A stretch of 64,000 bases of DNA from NCBI GenBank assembly GCA_017613735.1, contig JAGADF010000016.1:1-64000 (forward strand), in the 5' to 3' direction. This stretch comes from Clostridia bacterium. Lineage in GTDB: Bacteria; Bacillota; Clostridia; Oscillospirales; Acutalibacteraceae. How positions within the stretch are numbered: position 1 is the first letter of the stretch; each line of letters starts with the position of its first letter. Below the pieces are notes generated by a model. That model was not told the DNA's origin and searched no databases. It worked only from the letters and a program-made list of their open reading frames with translations. Below are positions 43,891 through 53,199 of this stretch, piece after piece. A program made the position numbers and the translations under genes.

Positions 43891-45645
43891 TTATTCAACG
43901 TCCTGAAGGGCGTCATAGCCTTCCTCACCCGTACGGACCTTAACTACGTTTTCAACGTCATAGACAAAAATCTTTCCGTCGCCGATATTGCCGGTATAAA
44001 GGACCTTTTTAGCCGTTTCAATAACGGTTCTGACGGGAATCTTGCTGACAACTATATCAACCTGAACCTTGGGCAGCAGACTTGCCTCAACCTGAACGCC
44101 TCTGTAGTATTCAGGTGTTCCCTTCTGCCAGCCGCAGCCAAGAACATGTGAAACAGTCATACCGGCAATTCCTATGTCAATCATAGCGGTCTTGAGAGCT
44201 TCAAAGCGTGATTCCTTACAAATGATTTCAACCTTTGTAAACTTAGGCGTTGTCTCGTCAAATGCCGGAACTTTCTTTACCGGTATAGCTTCCGCAACGG
44301 GAACATAACCGGGAACTGCCGTGGCATTTTCATAACCGTAGTCAATGCTTTCAACTGCCGGCAGGAAGTCTGCATAGGCGCTCGGAAGTCCGTGCTCGGT
44401 CTTGTCAAGCCCCTTGATTTCTTCCTCCTGTGAAACTCGAAGTCCGACAGTTTTCTTAATAATTGCAAAGGTCAGAGTCATTAGAAGCGCCGTCCATGCA
44501 AGTATGCAGAAAATGCCGAGTGCCTGGATACCCAAGAGTCTGAATTTTCCTGTGTAGAACAGACCTTCAAGTCCTGCGGGTGCTGCGGGATTTGCAAGCA
44601 AACCTACCGCTATTGTTCCCCATACGCCGTTTGCGAAGTGTACTCCGACAGCGCCGACAGGGTCGTCAATGTGACATTTAAGGTCAAGCAGTTCAACGAT
44701 CACTACCACCAAAACACCCGAAACGATACCGACTATTGCCGAACCGAGAGCATCAAGAGCGTCGCACCCCGCCGTTATTCCAACCAGTCCTGCAAGCGAA
44801 CCGTTGATACACATCGAAACATCGGGCTTGCCGTTTTTAATCCAGGTAAAAATCATCGTCGTGCAGGTTGCAACCGCAGGTGCAATCGTAGTAGTTACAA
44901 AAATCGAAGCGAGTGATTTGCTGTCCCATGCAGCCGCTCCGTTAAATCCGTACCAGCCGAACCAGAGTATAAAACAGCCGAGTGCGCCGAGCGTAATGGA
45001 ATGTCCGGGAATTGCGTTGACCTTCGAGACCTTGTTCTGTTTATTTCTTTGATATTTGCCAAGTCTCGGCCCAACCATTATTGCTCCGATAAGCGCCGTG
45101 ATGCCGCCAACTGAGTGTATTGCCGCAGAACCGGCAAAATCGTGAAATCCAAGTTGTGCCAGCCAGCCCTGAGAATTCCATACCCAGCCCGCTTCGACGG
45201 GATAGACAAAAAGCGAAATAACTGCAGAATAAATACAGTATGAAGCAAATCTTGTTCTCTCTGCCATTGAACCGGAAACTATTGTGGCTGCAGTTGCGCA
45301 GAAAACGAGATTAAACACGAATGAGGGTGCATTTCCTTTTTCAAGGAATGAACCGAAGTCTGTGAGAATTTTAAGATTCGGAACTCCGATAAAACCGAGA
45401 ACATAGTCCTCCGCCATCATCAGACTGAAACCGAGCAGTACGAAAACGACTGTTCCTATGCAGAAATCCATAAGATTTTTCATTATGATATTTCCTGCGT
45501 TTTTCGCCCTTGTAAAACCCGTTTCAACCATTGCGAAGCCAGCCTGCATAAAGAAAACCAGCGCTGCGCCGATTAAAAACCAGACGCCGAATACCTCTTT
45601 TGTTGCGGATTCCTGTATAAGTTTGGTTATTTCTTCTATAGCCAT
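43891..45645 (-). CDS. Ammonium transporter fused to a PII signalling domain
   Basis: 584 residues. Residues about 1-410 are an Amt channel with some eleven membrane helices (AALVFFMQAGFAMVETGFTRAKNAGN, read as FFMQAGFAMVETGF and TRAKNAGN; HSVGGITALIGA; VGAVGVHFANGVWG). After a linker, about 468-584 form a PII (GlnK-like) domain: FTKVEIICKESRFEALK, YYRGVQVEASLLPKV and GDGKIFVYDVENVVKVRTGE. The T-loop lacks the tyrosine that is uridylylated in enteric PII (V-Q-V replaces A-E-Y). GlnK normally plugs Amt, so the fusion would give a self-gating channel. It follows glnN by 23 bases and shares its leader. Confidence 0.95.
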   Translation of the reverse strand: MAIEEITKLIQESATKEVFGVWFLIGAALVFFMQAGFAMVETGFTRAKNAGNIIMKNLMDFCIGTVVFVLLGFSLMMAEDYVLGFIGVPNLKILTDFGSFLEKGNAPSFVFNLVFCATAATIVSGSMAERTRFASYCIYSAVISLFVYPVEAGWVWNSQGWLAQLGFHDFAGSAAIHSVGGITALIGAIMVGPRLGKYQRNKQNKVSKVNAIPGHSITLGALGCFILWFGWYGFNGAAAWDSKSLASIFVTTTIAPAVATCTTMIFTWIKNGKPDVSMCINGSLAGLVGITAGCDALDALGSAIVGIVSGVLVVVIVELLDLKCHIDDPVGAVGVHFANGVWGTIAVGLLANPAAPAGLEGLFYTGKFRLLGIQALGIFCILAWTALLMTLTFAIIKKTVGLRVSQEEEIKGLDKTEHGLPSAYADFLPAVESIDYGYENATAVPGYVPVAEAIPVKKVPAFDETTPKFTKVEIICKESRFEALKTAMIDIGIAGMTVSHVLGCGWQKGTPEYYRGVQVEASLLPKVQVDIVVSKIPVRTVIETAKKVLYTGNIGDGKIFVYDVENVVKVRTGEEGYDALQDVE

Positions 45646-45668
45646 ATAAAATCAAGTCCTTTGTTCGT

Positions 45669-47765
45669 TTATTTAACGCTGAAAAGTATATCGCCGTAAG
45701 TCGGGTAAGGCCAGTATTTCTTTGAGGTCAGCGTTTCCGCTTCGTCGCTCGCCGCACGCAGTTCATCCATCTTGGGAAGAACGCTGTCACGGATTGCATA
45801 CGCCTGAACGCTGATTTCGTCATTACCGTCGATGGCGGCAACCGCTTTTTCAAGCTCGCCTGCCTTTTCGTAAATGGTATCGGTTAATGCCGAAAGCTTG
45901 CCGACAAGCGAGGTTTCATAATCGCATTTTAGCTTTCCGTCAAGCGCCTTTTTTACCGCCGCAGACGAGGCAACCTCTGCGCAATACGCTTCAACTGCGG
46001 GAGCAATTTCCGTTTTTGCCATAGTTACCATTGTATTTGCCTCAATAATTACCGACTTGACATAGTTTTCAAGAGTAATTTCATATCTTGACTCAATTTC
46101 CGCATTGGTAAATACGCCCTGAGAAGTGAGCATATCAACATTTTTCTTGTCAAGCAGATGAGGAATGGCGTCTGCCGTTGTGCGGTAGTTGAGAAGTCCT
46201 CTCTTTTCGGTCGCTTCCTTAATCCAGCTCTCATCGTAGCCGTTGCCGTTGAAAATGATTTTCTTATGGTCTTTAATCGTCTTTTTAATCATTTCGTGAA
46301 GCTTGGTTTCGAAATCCTTTGCGCCTTCAAGTCTGTCGGCATAAATTTTAAGTGATTCGGCAACCGCGCTGTTAAGCATAATGTTCGCGCACGCGATACT
46401 GTTGGACGAGCCGAGCATACGGAACTCGAACTTGTTGCCCGTAAATGCGAACGGCGACGTTCTGTTTCTGTCCGTATTGTCGCGGTTGAATTTCGGCAGA
46501 ACATCAACACCTAATTTCATCTGAGTCTTTTTAGCGGATTTATAAGGCTTATCCTTTTCAATTGCTTCCATTACGGCGTTTAATTCATCGCCGAGGAAAA
46601 TCGAAACAACTGCAGGCGGAGCCTCATTAGCGCCGAGTCTGTGGTCGTTGCCTGCGGTAGCGACGGAGATACGAAGCAAATCCTGATAATCGTCAACCGC
46701 CTTGATAACAGCGCAAAGGAAAAGCAAAAACTGAGCGTTCTCATACGGCGTTTCGCCGGGTGAAAGAAGGTTAATGCCCGTATCCGTCGCTATTGACCAG
46801 TTGTTATGCTTTCCGCTTCCGTTTACGCCTGCAAACGGCTTTTCATGAAGCAGACATACAAGTCCGTGCTTAGCGGCAACCTTCTGCATAATCTCCATTG
46901 TAATCTGGTTGTGGTCGGTTGCAATATTGGTGGTAGTATAAATCGGAGCGAGCTCATGCTGAGCGGGAGCAACCTCGTTGTGCTCGGTCTTGGCAAGAAT
47001 TCCGAGCTTCCATAATTCGTCGTTAAGCTCCTCCATATATGCGGCTACTCTCGGCTTGATAACGCCGAAATAGTGGTCGTCCATTTCCTGACCTTTGGGT
47101 GATTTCGCGCCGAAAAGCGTTCTGCCCGTAAAACGAAGGTCGGGTCTCTTATCATACATTTCTTTAGTGATAAGGAAATATTCCTGCTCGGGACCTACGG
47201 AGCTGACTACCCTTTTAACGTCGTCGTTTCCGAAAAGCTTTACTATTCTCAAAGCCTGCTTATTGAGTGCTTCCATTGAACGAAGCAACGGGGTTTTCTT
47301 GTCAAGTGCGTGACCGCCGTATGAACAGAACGCTGTCGGAATACAAAGCGTCTTTCCTTTAATAAATGCATAAGAGGTCGGATCCCATGCGGTGTAGCCC
47401 CTAGCTTCAAAGGTGGCTCTGAGTCCTCCGCTCGGGAAAGAGGATGCGTCGGGCTCGCCCTTTATGAGCTCCTTGCCTGAAAACTCCATTATTACTCCGC
47501 CGTCGGGAGAAGGAGCAATAAAGCTGTCGTGCTTTTCAGCCGTAATGCCGGTAAGCGGCTGGAACCAGTGGGTAAAATGAGTTGCGCCCTGTGAAACCGC
47601 CCAATCCTTCATTGCAATTGCAACTGCATTGGCAACGCCTATATTAAGCTCCGTGCCCTCGTCGATTGTCTTTTTAAGCGAATTATAAACCTCTGCGGAG
47701 AGCATTGATTTCATAACTCTGTCGTCAAAGACCTTACTGCCGAAATAATCTGTTACGGTTTTCAT
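45669..47765 (-). CDS. glnN: Glutamine synthetase type III
   Basis: 698 residues, the length of GSIII (GlnN), the large form found in Bacteroides, cyanobacteria and Clostridia. Diagnostic segments: THWFQPLTG and the N-terminal [20 protein letters not shown] (read as FSGKELIKG and [11 protein letters not shown]), [38 protein letters not shown] and [17 protein letters not shown]. Strong AGGAGG site. It is the second glutamine synthetase of the window and starts an operon with the Amt-PII fusion. Two tandem ANTAR-type attenuators precede it. Confidence 0.97.
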   Translation of the reverse strand: MKTVTDYFGSKVFDDRVMKSMLSAEVYNSLKKTIDEGTELNIGVANAVAIAMKDWAVSQGATHFTHWFQPLTGITAEKHDSFIAPSPDGGVIMEFSGKELIKGEPDASSFPSGGLRATFEARGYTAWDPTSYAFIKGKTLCIPTAFCSYGGHALDKKTPLLRSMEALNKQALRIVKLFGNDDVKRVVSSVGPEQEYFLITKEMYDKRPDLRFTGRTLFGAKSPKGQEMDDHYFGVIKPRVAAYMEELNDELWKLGILAKTEHNEVAPAQHELAPIYTTTNIATDHNQITMEIMQKVAAKHGLVCLLHEKPFAGVNGSGKHNNWSIATDTGINLLSPGETPYENAQFLLFLCAVIKAVDDYQDLLRISVATAGNDHRLGANEAPPAVVSIFLGDELNAVMEAIEKDKPYKSAKKTQMKLGVDVLPKFNRDNTDRNRTSPFAFTGNKFEFRMLGSSNSIACANIMLNSAVAESLKIYADRLEGAKDFETKLHEMIKKTIKDHKKIIFNGNGYDESWIKEATEKRGLLNYRTTADAIPHLLDKKNVDMLTSQGVFTNAEIESRYEITLENYVKSVIIEANTMVTMAKTEIAPAVEAYCAEVASSAAVKKALDGKLKCDYETSLVGKLSALTDTIYEKAGELEKAVAAIDGNDEISVQAYAIRDSVLPKMDELRAASDEAETLTSKKYWPYPTYGDILFSVK

Positions 47766-47793
47766 AAGTGTATCCTCCTGAAAAAATTATTTG

Positions 47794-47850
47794 TAAAAAA
47801 AGAGTGAAGGCGCCTTCGGCGATAAAAACCGCCAAAGACGCCTTTGCCTT
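47794..47850 (-). promoter_or_regulatory. ANTAR-type attenuator 2 of glnN (proximal)
   Basis: RNA hairpin AAGGC-[AAAGGC]-GTCTT at 47835-47850 with an A1/G4 hexaloop closed by C-G, overlapping a long terminator stem (47807-47844) that is followed by CACTCTTTTTTT. It ends about 30 bases before the glnN ATG. Confidence 0.8.
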
Positions 47851-47856
47851 TTATTA

Positions 47857-47912
47857 GGTTGTAAAAATGAGAGAAGCGCCTTTGAGAATAAACTCAAAGA
47901 CGCCGTTGCCTC
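47857..47912 (-). promoter_or_regulatory. ANTAR-type attenuator 1 of glnN (distal)
   Basis: RNA hairpin GAGGC-[AACGGC]-GTCTT at 47897-47912 (A1/G4 hexaloop), overlapping a 12-pair terminator stem (47875-47886 with 47893-47904) that is followed by TCTCTCATTTTT. It is a near copy of the proximal unit and of the gdhA leader. Confidence 0.8.
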
Positions 47913-47928
47913 TATCAATATGTGAAAA

Positions 47929-47957
47929 AGTTTACACCCCTCGGAAAGGTTTGTCAA
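47929..47957 (-). promoter_or_regulatory. Promoter of glnN-amt
   Basis: Minus strand TTGACA (47952-47957), 17 bases, TAAACT (47929-47934). The spacer end and the bases after the -10 box (GGGGTGTAA... then ATTGATAGAGGCAACGG) resemble those of the gdhA promoter. Confidence 0.75.
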
Positions 47958-48009
47958 CCCTTTTTTTGACAAAAGCCGAATATTTTTTTCGGGAAATAAA
48001 AATTAATGC

Positions 48010-48038
48010 TTGATTTTTAAAAAAATCGGGAATATAAT
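48010..48038 (+). promoter_or_regulatory. Promoter of the glutamate synthase operon
   Basis: TTGATT (48010-48015), 17 bases, TATAAT (48033-48038); transcription would begin about 5 bases before the leader hairpin. Confidence 0.75.
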
Positions 48039-48048
48039 ACACACAAAT

Positions 48049-48103
48049 GAGCAATGGAGTTCGTCCATACACTAAAGCAGTGCGGACGGGCTCTTTTTTT
48101 ATT
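48049..48103 (+). promoter_or_regulatory. ANTAR-type leader of the glutamate synthase operon
   Basis: Hairpin GAGC-[AATGGA]-GTTC at 48049-48062, hexaloop A1/G4 closed by C-G. Its 3' arm GTTCGTCC (48059-48066) pairs instead with GGACGGGC (48084-48091) in a terminator that ends in CTCTTTTTTT. Confidence 0.78.
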
Positions 48104-48131
48104 TGTCAGGAAAGGAAGCGACCGCAGTTTT

Positions 48132-49232
48132 ATGTTAAAGGAAGGTCAGGTAAGAATCCCGTCGGGCTGCGCGATAGCGGCGATTATCGACCGAAAGGGC
48201 GGACTTATCAACGGAAGCGAAATTATCAAGTCAATTTCGCTTATGCACGACCGTTCAAACGGTCTCGGCGGCGGCTTTGCGGCTTACGGTATTTACCCCG
48301 AGCACAAGGACGAATACGCATTTCATATCTTCTTTGAAAACAAGGAAGCCCATCAGAAATGCGAGGAGTTTCTGTTCAAGCATTTCAATATAGACGTTGC
48401 CGAGAGGATTCCAACGAAAAAAGTTGCGTCAATCAGCAACGGTCCCGACATCTGGCGCTATTTCGGCAGAGTCAATCGTGTGCGTATGAAGAATTCCCGT
48501 CTTGACGAGGGCGAATACGTTGTCCAGTGTGTTACAAAAATAAATGCGGCGTACGACGGCGCATACATTTTTTCGTCAGGCAAAAATATGGGCTGTTTCA
48601 AGGCGGTAGGCTTCCCGGAGGACGTCGGCGAATTCTATATGCTCGACAGGTATGACGCGTATCTCTGGACGGCTCACGGTCGTTTCCCGACAAACACTCC
48701 CGGCTGGTGGGGCGGCGCGCATCCGTTCAATATTCTTGACTGGTCAATAGTTCACAACGGCGAAATATCAAGCTATGACGCCAACAGAAGGTATATTGAG
48801 CAGTTCGGTTACAAATGCACAATGCAGACGGACACCGAGGTAATCACTTACCTGTTTGACCACCTTATACGCCATCACGGTCTGCCCGCAAATGTTGCGG
48901 CTGATGTTCTGACGGCCCCCGAATGGGATGAAATTGACAGAATGGATGATGAAAAAAAGGAGTATTTCACCAATCTCCGTGCCATTTACAGCGGCGCTCT
49001 TGTAAACGGCCCGTTTTCGGTAATACTTGGCTCAAATAAGGGCTTGCTTGCAATAAATGACAGACTCAAGCTTCGTTCCCTGACAGCTGCTGTCAAGGGC
49101 GACAGAGCATACTTTGCGAGTGAGGAAAGCGCCATCCGTATAATCTGTCCCGATCCCGATAAGGTCTGGTCGGTAAGCGGTGCGGACCCCGTATTTGTTC
49201 CGCTTGAAATTGAAAATAAGGAGGATGAATAA
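48132..49232 (+). CDS. Glutamate synthase, separate amidotransferase subunit (GltB domain 1 type)
   Basis: Class II glutamine amidotransferase of about 366 residues that releases ammonia from glutamine. The nucleophile is in RIPSGCAIAA; a short propeptide before the Cys must be removed, as in GltB and PurF. Other motifs: LWTAHGRFPTNTPGWWGGAHPF, read as TAHGRFPTNTPG and WGGAHPF, SIVHNGEISSY and TDTEVITYL. I set the start at ATG 48132 after AGGAAAGGAAG; an upstream in-frame ATG at 48054 lies in the leader hairpin. First gene of a five-gene split glutamate synthase operon. Confidence 0.88.
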   Translation: MLKEGQVRIPSGCAIAAIIDRKGGLINGSEIIKSISLMHDRSNGLGGGFAAYGIYPEHKDEYAFHIFFENKEAHQKCEEFLFKHFNIDVAERIPTKKVASISNGPDIWRYFGRVNRVRMKNSRLDEGEYVVQCVTKINAAYDGAYIFSSGKNMGCFKAVGFPEDVGEFYMLDRYDAYLWTAHGRFPTNTPGWWGGAHPFNILDWSIVHNGEISSYDANRRYIEQFGYKCTMQTDTEVITYLFDHLIRHHGLPANVAADVLTAPEWDEIDRMDDEKKEYFTNLRAIYSGALVNGPFSVILGSNKGLLAINDRLKLRSLTAAVKGDRAYFASEESAIRIICPDPDKVWSVSGADPVFVPLEIENKEDE

Positions 49233-49233
49233 T

Positions 49234-50739
49234 ATGGCTGTTAATTACATCCCCCGAAGATTTACGGTAATACGCGATAAAAATCTCTGTATCGACTGCG
49301 GCTGCTGTGTGCGTCAGTGCTCAAACGAATGTCATTTCTTTGACGGCGACGGAAAAACGGTTGTTTCGGATTCCGAAAACTGCGTTGCGTGTCACCGCTG
49401 TGTAGATCTTTGTCCGACAAGGGCATTACGGATTGAAAAGTATGTCTGCGATTACAGAGAAAATGCAAACTGGACGCCTCAGTATCAGCAGGAAATCTGC
49501 CGTCAGGCGGAAACCGGCGGAGTTTTGCTTTCCGGTATGGGAACGCCCAAGCCGTATCCGATATACTGGGACAAAATCCTGCTAAACGCTTCTCAGGTAA
49601 CAAACCCGTCCATCGACCCGCTTCGGGAGCCGATGGAAATAAGAACGATTCTGGGCAGAAAACCCGAAAAGATAACTGTTGAGAAAAAGGGCAAATCAAC
49701 TGTCGAAATGCCTCCTCAGGTAATAATAGAAACACCGATTATGTTCTCGGCAATGAGCTTCGGCTCTATAAGCTTAAACGCTCAGAAATCACTCGCCATG
49801 GCGGCGAAAAACCTCGGCACTCTCTTCAATACAGGTGAAGGCGGTCTGCATCCCGACCTTAAGGAATATACCGACTGCGCCATAGTTCAGGTGGCGTCGG
49901 GCAGATTCGGCGTGCATAAGGAATACCTTAACAATTCTCGTTTTGTTGAAATAAAAATCGGTCAGGGCGCAAAGCCCGGCATAGGCGGACATCTTCCGGG
50001 CGAAAAGGTTAATGTCGAGGTTTCAAACGCCCGTATGATTCCCGAGGGCAGCGACGCTATCTCCCCTGCCCCGCATCACGATATCTATTCAATCGAGGAT
50101 TTGCGCCAGCTTATCTGGTCGATAAAGCAGGCAACAGACAACAAAAAGCCCGTTTCGGTTAAAATTGCGGCGGTACATAACGTTGCGGCAATCGCTTCGG
50201 GCTGTGTAAGGGCGGGAGCCGATATTGTTGTAATCGACGGCTTCAGAGGCGGTACGGGAGCCGCACCGACAAGAATAAGAGACAACGTCGGAATTCCTAT
50301 TGAGCTTGCGTTAGCAGCGGCAGACCAGCGGCTTCGCGACGAGGGAATACGCTCAAGAATTTCGCTCGTTGCGGCAGGTTCGTTCAGGTGCTCCGCCGAT
50401 ATAGTAAAGGCTATTGCTCTGGGCGCAGACGCCTGCTACTGTGCTTCGGCTCCGCTTATAGCGATGGGCTGTCATATGTGTCAGACCTGCAATACGGGCA
50501 AATGCAACTGGGGTATTGCGACTCAGCGTCCCGAGCTTACAAAACGGCTTAACCCCGAAATAATGCACCTGAGAGTTGAAAATCTTATTAACGCCTGGAA
50601 TCACGAAATAAAAGAAATTATGGGCGGTATGGGTATCAACTCGGTTGACTCGCTTCGGGGAAACCGCCTTATGCTCAGAGGTATCGGTTTAAGCGAAAAA
50701 GAGCTTGAAATACTCGGCATTATGCATGCGGGAGAATAG
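49234..50739 (+). CDS. Glutamate synthase, FMN-binding synthase subunit with N-terminal ferredoxin domain
   Basis: About 501 residues. An N-terminal 2x[4Fe-4S] ferredoxin (CIDCGCCVRQC and CVACHRCVDLCP) precedes the FMN barrel (about 100-480; MFSAMSFGSISLNAQKS, GEGGLHPD, GQGAKPGIGGHLPG, VIDGFRGGTGAAP). The 3Fe-4S cluster segment is CHMCQTCNTGKCNWGIATQ. This is the archaeal/clostridial form of the GltB central domain, where 2-oxoglutarate is aminated. The start is ATG 49234, because AAGGAGG touches the earlier ATG at 49225. Takes ammonia from the preceding subunit. Confidence 0.93.
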   Translation: MAVNYIPRRFTVIRDKNLCIDCGCCVRQCSNECHFFDGDGKTVVSDSENCVACHRCVDLCPTRALRIEKYVCDYRENANWTPQYQQEICRQAETGGVLLSGMGTPKPYPIYWDKILLNASQVTNPSIDPLREPMEIRTILGRKPEKITVEKKGKSTVEMPPQVIIETPIMFSAMSFGSISLNAQKSLAMAAKNLGTLFNTGEGGLHPDLKEYTDCAIVQVASGRFGVHKEYLNNSRFVEIKIGQGAKPGIGGHLPGEKVNVEVSNARMIPEGSDAISPAPHHDIYSIEDLRQLIWSIKQATDNKKPVSVKIAAVHNVAAIASGCVRAGADIVVIDGFRGGTGAAPTRIRDNVGIPIELALAAADQRLRDEGIRSRISLVAAGSFRCSADIVKAIALGADACYCASAPLIAMGCHMCQTCNTGKCNWGIATQRPELTKRLNPEIMHLRVENLINAWNHEIKEIMGGMGINSVDSLRGNRLMLRGIGLSEKELEILGIMHAGE

Positions 50740-50751
50740 GAGGACGGCAGT

Positions 50752-51192
50752 ATGAAAAAGGTATATGCAAAAGAAGAGCTTTGTCTTAACTGCCGTCTTT
50801 GCGAGGTTTACTGCAAAACGGCTCATTCAAAGACGAAGGATGTGCTTAAGGCTAATAAATATGAAAATCCCACACCCGTTTCAAGAATAACGGTTTACGG
50901 AGATAAAATGCTTTCGGCGGCTGTCAACTGCCGTCACTGTGACAATCCGAAATGCGTTCAGGCGTGCATAACGGGAGCTATGACAAAGGATGAAAAGACG
51001 GGTATAGTTTCAGTCAACGAGAAAAAATGCATCGGCTGCATGACCTGCCTTTCCGTCTGTCCCTTCGGCTGTATAAAAACGGGCAAATTCGCCGTGAAAT
51101 GCGATTTGTGTCAGGATGAGGACGAACCTGCATGTGTTAAGAACTGCCCTAACCACGCACTTGTTTATATTGATCTGGGAGGTGCGAAATAA
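50752..51192 (+). CDS. Four-cluster 4Fe-4S ferredoxin subunit
   Basis: 146 residues with four cysteine sets of HycB/NrfC type: CLNCRLCEVYC, CRHCDNPKCVQAC, CIGCMTCLSVC and CDLCQDEDEPACVKNC, enough for four [4Fe-4S] clusters. It is an electron-transfer subunit between the FAD oxidoreductase downstream and the synthase upstream. Overlaps the next gene by one base (TAATG). Confidence 0.92.
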   Translation: MKKVYAKEELCLNCRLCEVYCKTAHSKTKDVLKANKYENPTPVSRITVYGDKMLSAAVNCRHCDNPKCVQACITGAMTKDEKTGIVSVNEKKCIGCMTCLSVCPFGCIKTGKFAVKCDLCQDEDEPACVKNCPNHALVYIDLGGAK

Positions 51193-52457
51193 TGAAAAAA
51201 TATATCATTATCGGCGCCTCTGCGGCAGGTCTTGCCTGCGCCGAGCAGATAAGAAAAGAGGATAAAAACTGCAGTATTACCGTTCTTACAAGGGAAGCTT
51301 ATCTTCCTTACAGCAGACCTTCAATCAGCTATTATCTCAAGGGCGCAGTAAAAGAAAACGATATGTATCTGCGTTCACCGAATTACTATATAGAAAAAGG
51401 AATTGATATAGTTACAAGCGCGCCTGTAAGGTCAATAGACAAAAAGAACAAAACGGTTAAAGCGGGCAGAAAAGCATATTCCTACGATAAGCTTTGTATA
51501 TGCACGGGCTCTAAGCCGTTTGTTCCACCGATAAAAAATATAAACGGAAAGGTTAATGCTTACACCTTCCTCGATTTAGCTTCGACAAAGGCGGTTAAGG
51601 CAAAGGCGAACGGCAATACGAAGGCCGTTGTAATAGGAGCGGGACTTATCGGTATGAAAGCCGCCGAGGGACTTTCAAAAATCTGTAAAAGCGTAGATGT
51701 TGTTGAGCTTTCGCCGAGAATACTTCCGTCTATACTTGATGAAAAATCAGCTCGAAGCGTAAAGAAGTATATTGAAGAAAACGGTCATATTGTTTTTCAT
51801 CTCGGAGACACCGTTACCGAAGCGAAAAGCAATGCAAACAGAATAACCTCCGTTGTTCTCAAAAGCGGAAAAGAGCTCGAGTGCGATATGCTTATACTTG
51901 CTGTCGGTGTGCGTCCCGAAACCGAACTTGCCGAGAAAGCAGGAATTAAGGTCGAAAGAGGCATTGTTACAAATCCCGAAACCATGCAGACAAGCGACAA
52001 AAGCATTTACGCCGCAGGCGACTGTACCGTGAGCGTTGATATGCTTGACGGCAGCAAAAGAGTTATTGCCCTTTATCCGAATGCGGTTTATCAGGGAACG
52101 GCGGCGGGTTCGCAAATGGCGGGCGGAGATATAAAGCTCGACGGAGCATATTCCGTAAACGCCATTGACTTTTACGGACTGCGAATATGCACCTGCGGAC
52201 TTATCAATGCCGTAGGCGAACAGTATTCTGACAGAACAGTCAGAAGCGGTGACAAGTATAAACGGCTGATATTTGAAAATAACCGTCTTGTCGGATTTGT
52301 GCTCATAAACGCAAGCGAGAATGCGGGTATATACACAAGTCTTATTGAAAACAAAACCGATTTGTCCGAAATAAAAACGGATATTTTTGATACGCCTTCT
52401 CTTTTTATGTTTGATAAAGCAGAAAGAGAAAAACGCCTGAAAGGAGAGATTGCATGA
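51192..52457 (+). CDS. FAD/NAD(P)-dependent oxidoreductase subunit
   Basis: 421 residues of the pyridine-nucleotide-disulfide oxidoreductase superfamily, without a redox-active CxxxxC pair. FAD site IIGASAAGLACAEQIRKE near the start, ATG-like CICTGSKPF, NAD site AVVIGAGLIGMKAAEGL at about 145 and the second FAD motif IYAAGDCTV. It resembles rubredoxin and nitrite-type reductases. In this operon it probably feeds electrons from NAD(P)H through the ferredoxin subunit to glutamate synthase, in place of GltD. Confidence 0.92.
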   Translation: MKKYIIIGASAAGLACAEQIRKEDKNCSITVLTREAYLPYSRPSISYYLKGAVKENDMYLRSPNYYIEKGIDIVTSAPVRSIDKKNKTVKAGRKAYSYDKLCICTGSKPFVPPIKNINGKVNAYTFLDLASTKAVKAKANGNTKAVVIGAGLIGMKAAEGLSKICKSVDVVELSPRILPSILDEKSARSVKKYIEENGHIVFHLGDTVTEAKSNANRITSVVLKSGKELECDMLILAVGVRPETELAEKAGIKVERGIVTNPETMQTSDKSIYAAGDCTVSVDMLDGSKRVIALYPNAVYQGTAAGSQMAGGDIKLDGAYSVNAIDFYGLRICTCGLINAVGEQYSDRTVRSGDKYKRLIFENNRLVGFVLINASENAGIYTSLIENKTDLSEIKTDIFDTPSLFMFDKAEREKRLKGEIA

Positions 52458-53188
52458 GTATTATTGCAGGACTTCGCAGATATGCAGAGGTAAACGGTGA
52501 TATAAAGACAAAGCTTCTTTCACAGAATAAGGTTACAGTTGAGGATGTTAACGGTCAGCGTTATCTCGGCTGTGCGCTCGATTCGGGAAAAACCATTGAA
52601 ATACACGGTACGGCGGGGAATGACCTTGCCTGCTACCTCAACGGAGGAAAAATCCTGCTTTACGGAAACGGTCAGGACGCCGTCGGCAATACAATGGGCG
52701 GCGGGCAGATTATCATTCACGGTCATTCGGGTGACGCACTCGGTTACGGTATGCGTGACGGAGAGATTTATATACGTGACAATGTATGCTGCAGAGGCGG
52801 TATTCATATGAAGGAATTCCGCAGTATGAAGCCCGTTCTTGTTATCGGTCAGAATGCAGGTTCTTTCCTCGGCGAGTATATGGCAGGCGGGACTATTATT
52901 CTGCTAGGTCTTAATATGAAACGCGGCGAAAAGCTTTTCGGTACACATTGCGCAAGCGGTATGCACGGAGGAAAAATCTATGTAAGAGGCGCTTTCCCGA
53001 AAGAAAATCTTTCGCCGAATATTAAAATAAGCTCTCTTACCGACGAGGATAAAAAAGAGCTTGATAAATATGTCAAAAACTATTGCAAATACTTCGGTCA
53101 GGACTATGAAGCGGTAATGAGTAAGCCCTTCAAAAAGCTTACGCCGGTTACTTCAAGACCGTATGCAAATCTCTATACATCCAACTGA
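52454..53188 (+). CDS. Glutamate synthase, separate C-terminal beta-helix subunit (GXGXG type)
   Basis: 244 residues corresponding to domain 3 of GltB, also found in formylmethanofuran dehydrogenase subunit C. Repeated glycine turns typical of the right-handed beta helix are visible: YLNGGKILLYGNGQDAVGNT (residues about 62-81), GGGQIIIHGHSGDALGYGM, GEIYIRDN and YMAGGTIILLGLN. It is structural and closes the ammonia tunnel region in GltB. Overlaps the oxidoreductase gene by 4 bases (ATGA). Confidence 0.9.
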   Translation: MSIIAGLRRYAEVNGDIKTKLLSQNKVTVEDVNGQRYLGCALDSGKTIEIHGTAGNDLACYLNGGKILLYGNGQDAVGNTMGGGQIIIHGHSGDALGYGMRDGEIYIRDNVCCRGGIHMKEFRSMKPVLVIGQNAGSFLGEYMAGGTIILLGLNMKRGEKLFGTHCASGMHGGKIYVRGAFPKENLSPNIKISSLTDEDKKELDKYVKNYCKYFGQDYEAVMSKPFKKLTPVTSRPYANLYTSN

Positions 53189-53199
53189 CAGGAGGCAAT

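Noticed and set aside
47787..47972. 61-codon open frame on the minus strand before glnN
   Set aside because: It lies over the promoter and the two attenuators; its apparent repeats are the RNA hairpins. A leader peptide role cannot be excluded, but no ribosome site is seen.
48054..48131. Longer N-terminus for the glutamate synthase amidotransferase starting at 48054
   Set aside because: The ATG lies in the hexaloop of the leader hairpin and has no ribosome site; the frame reads through a terminator.
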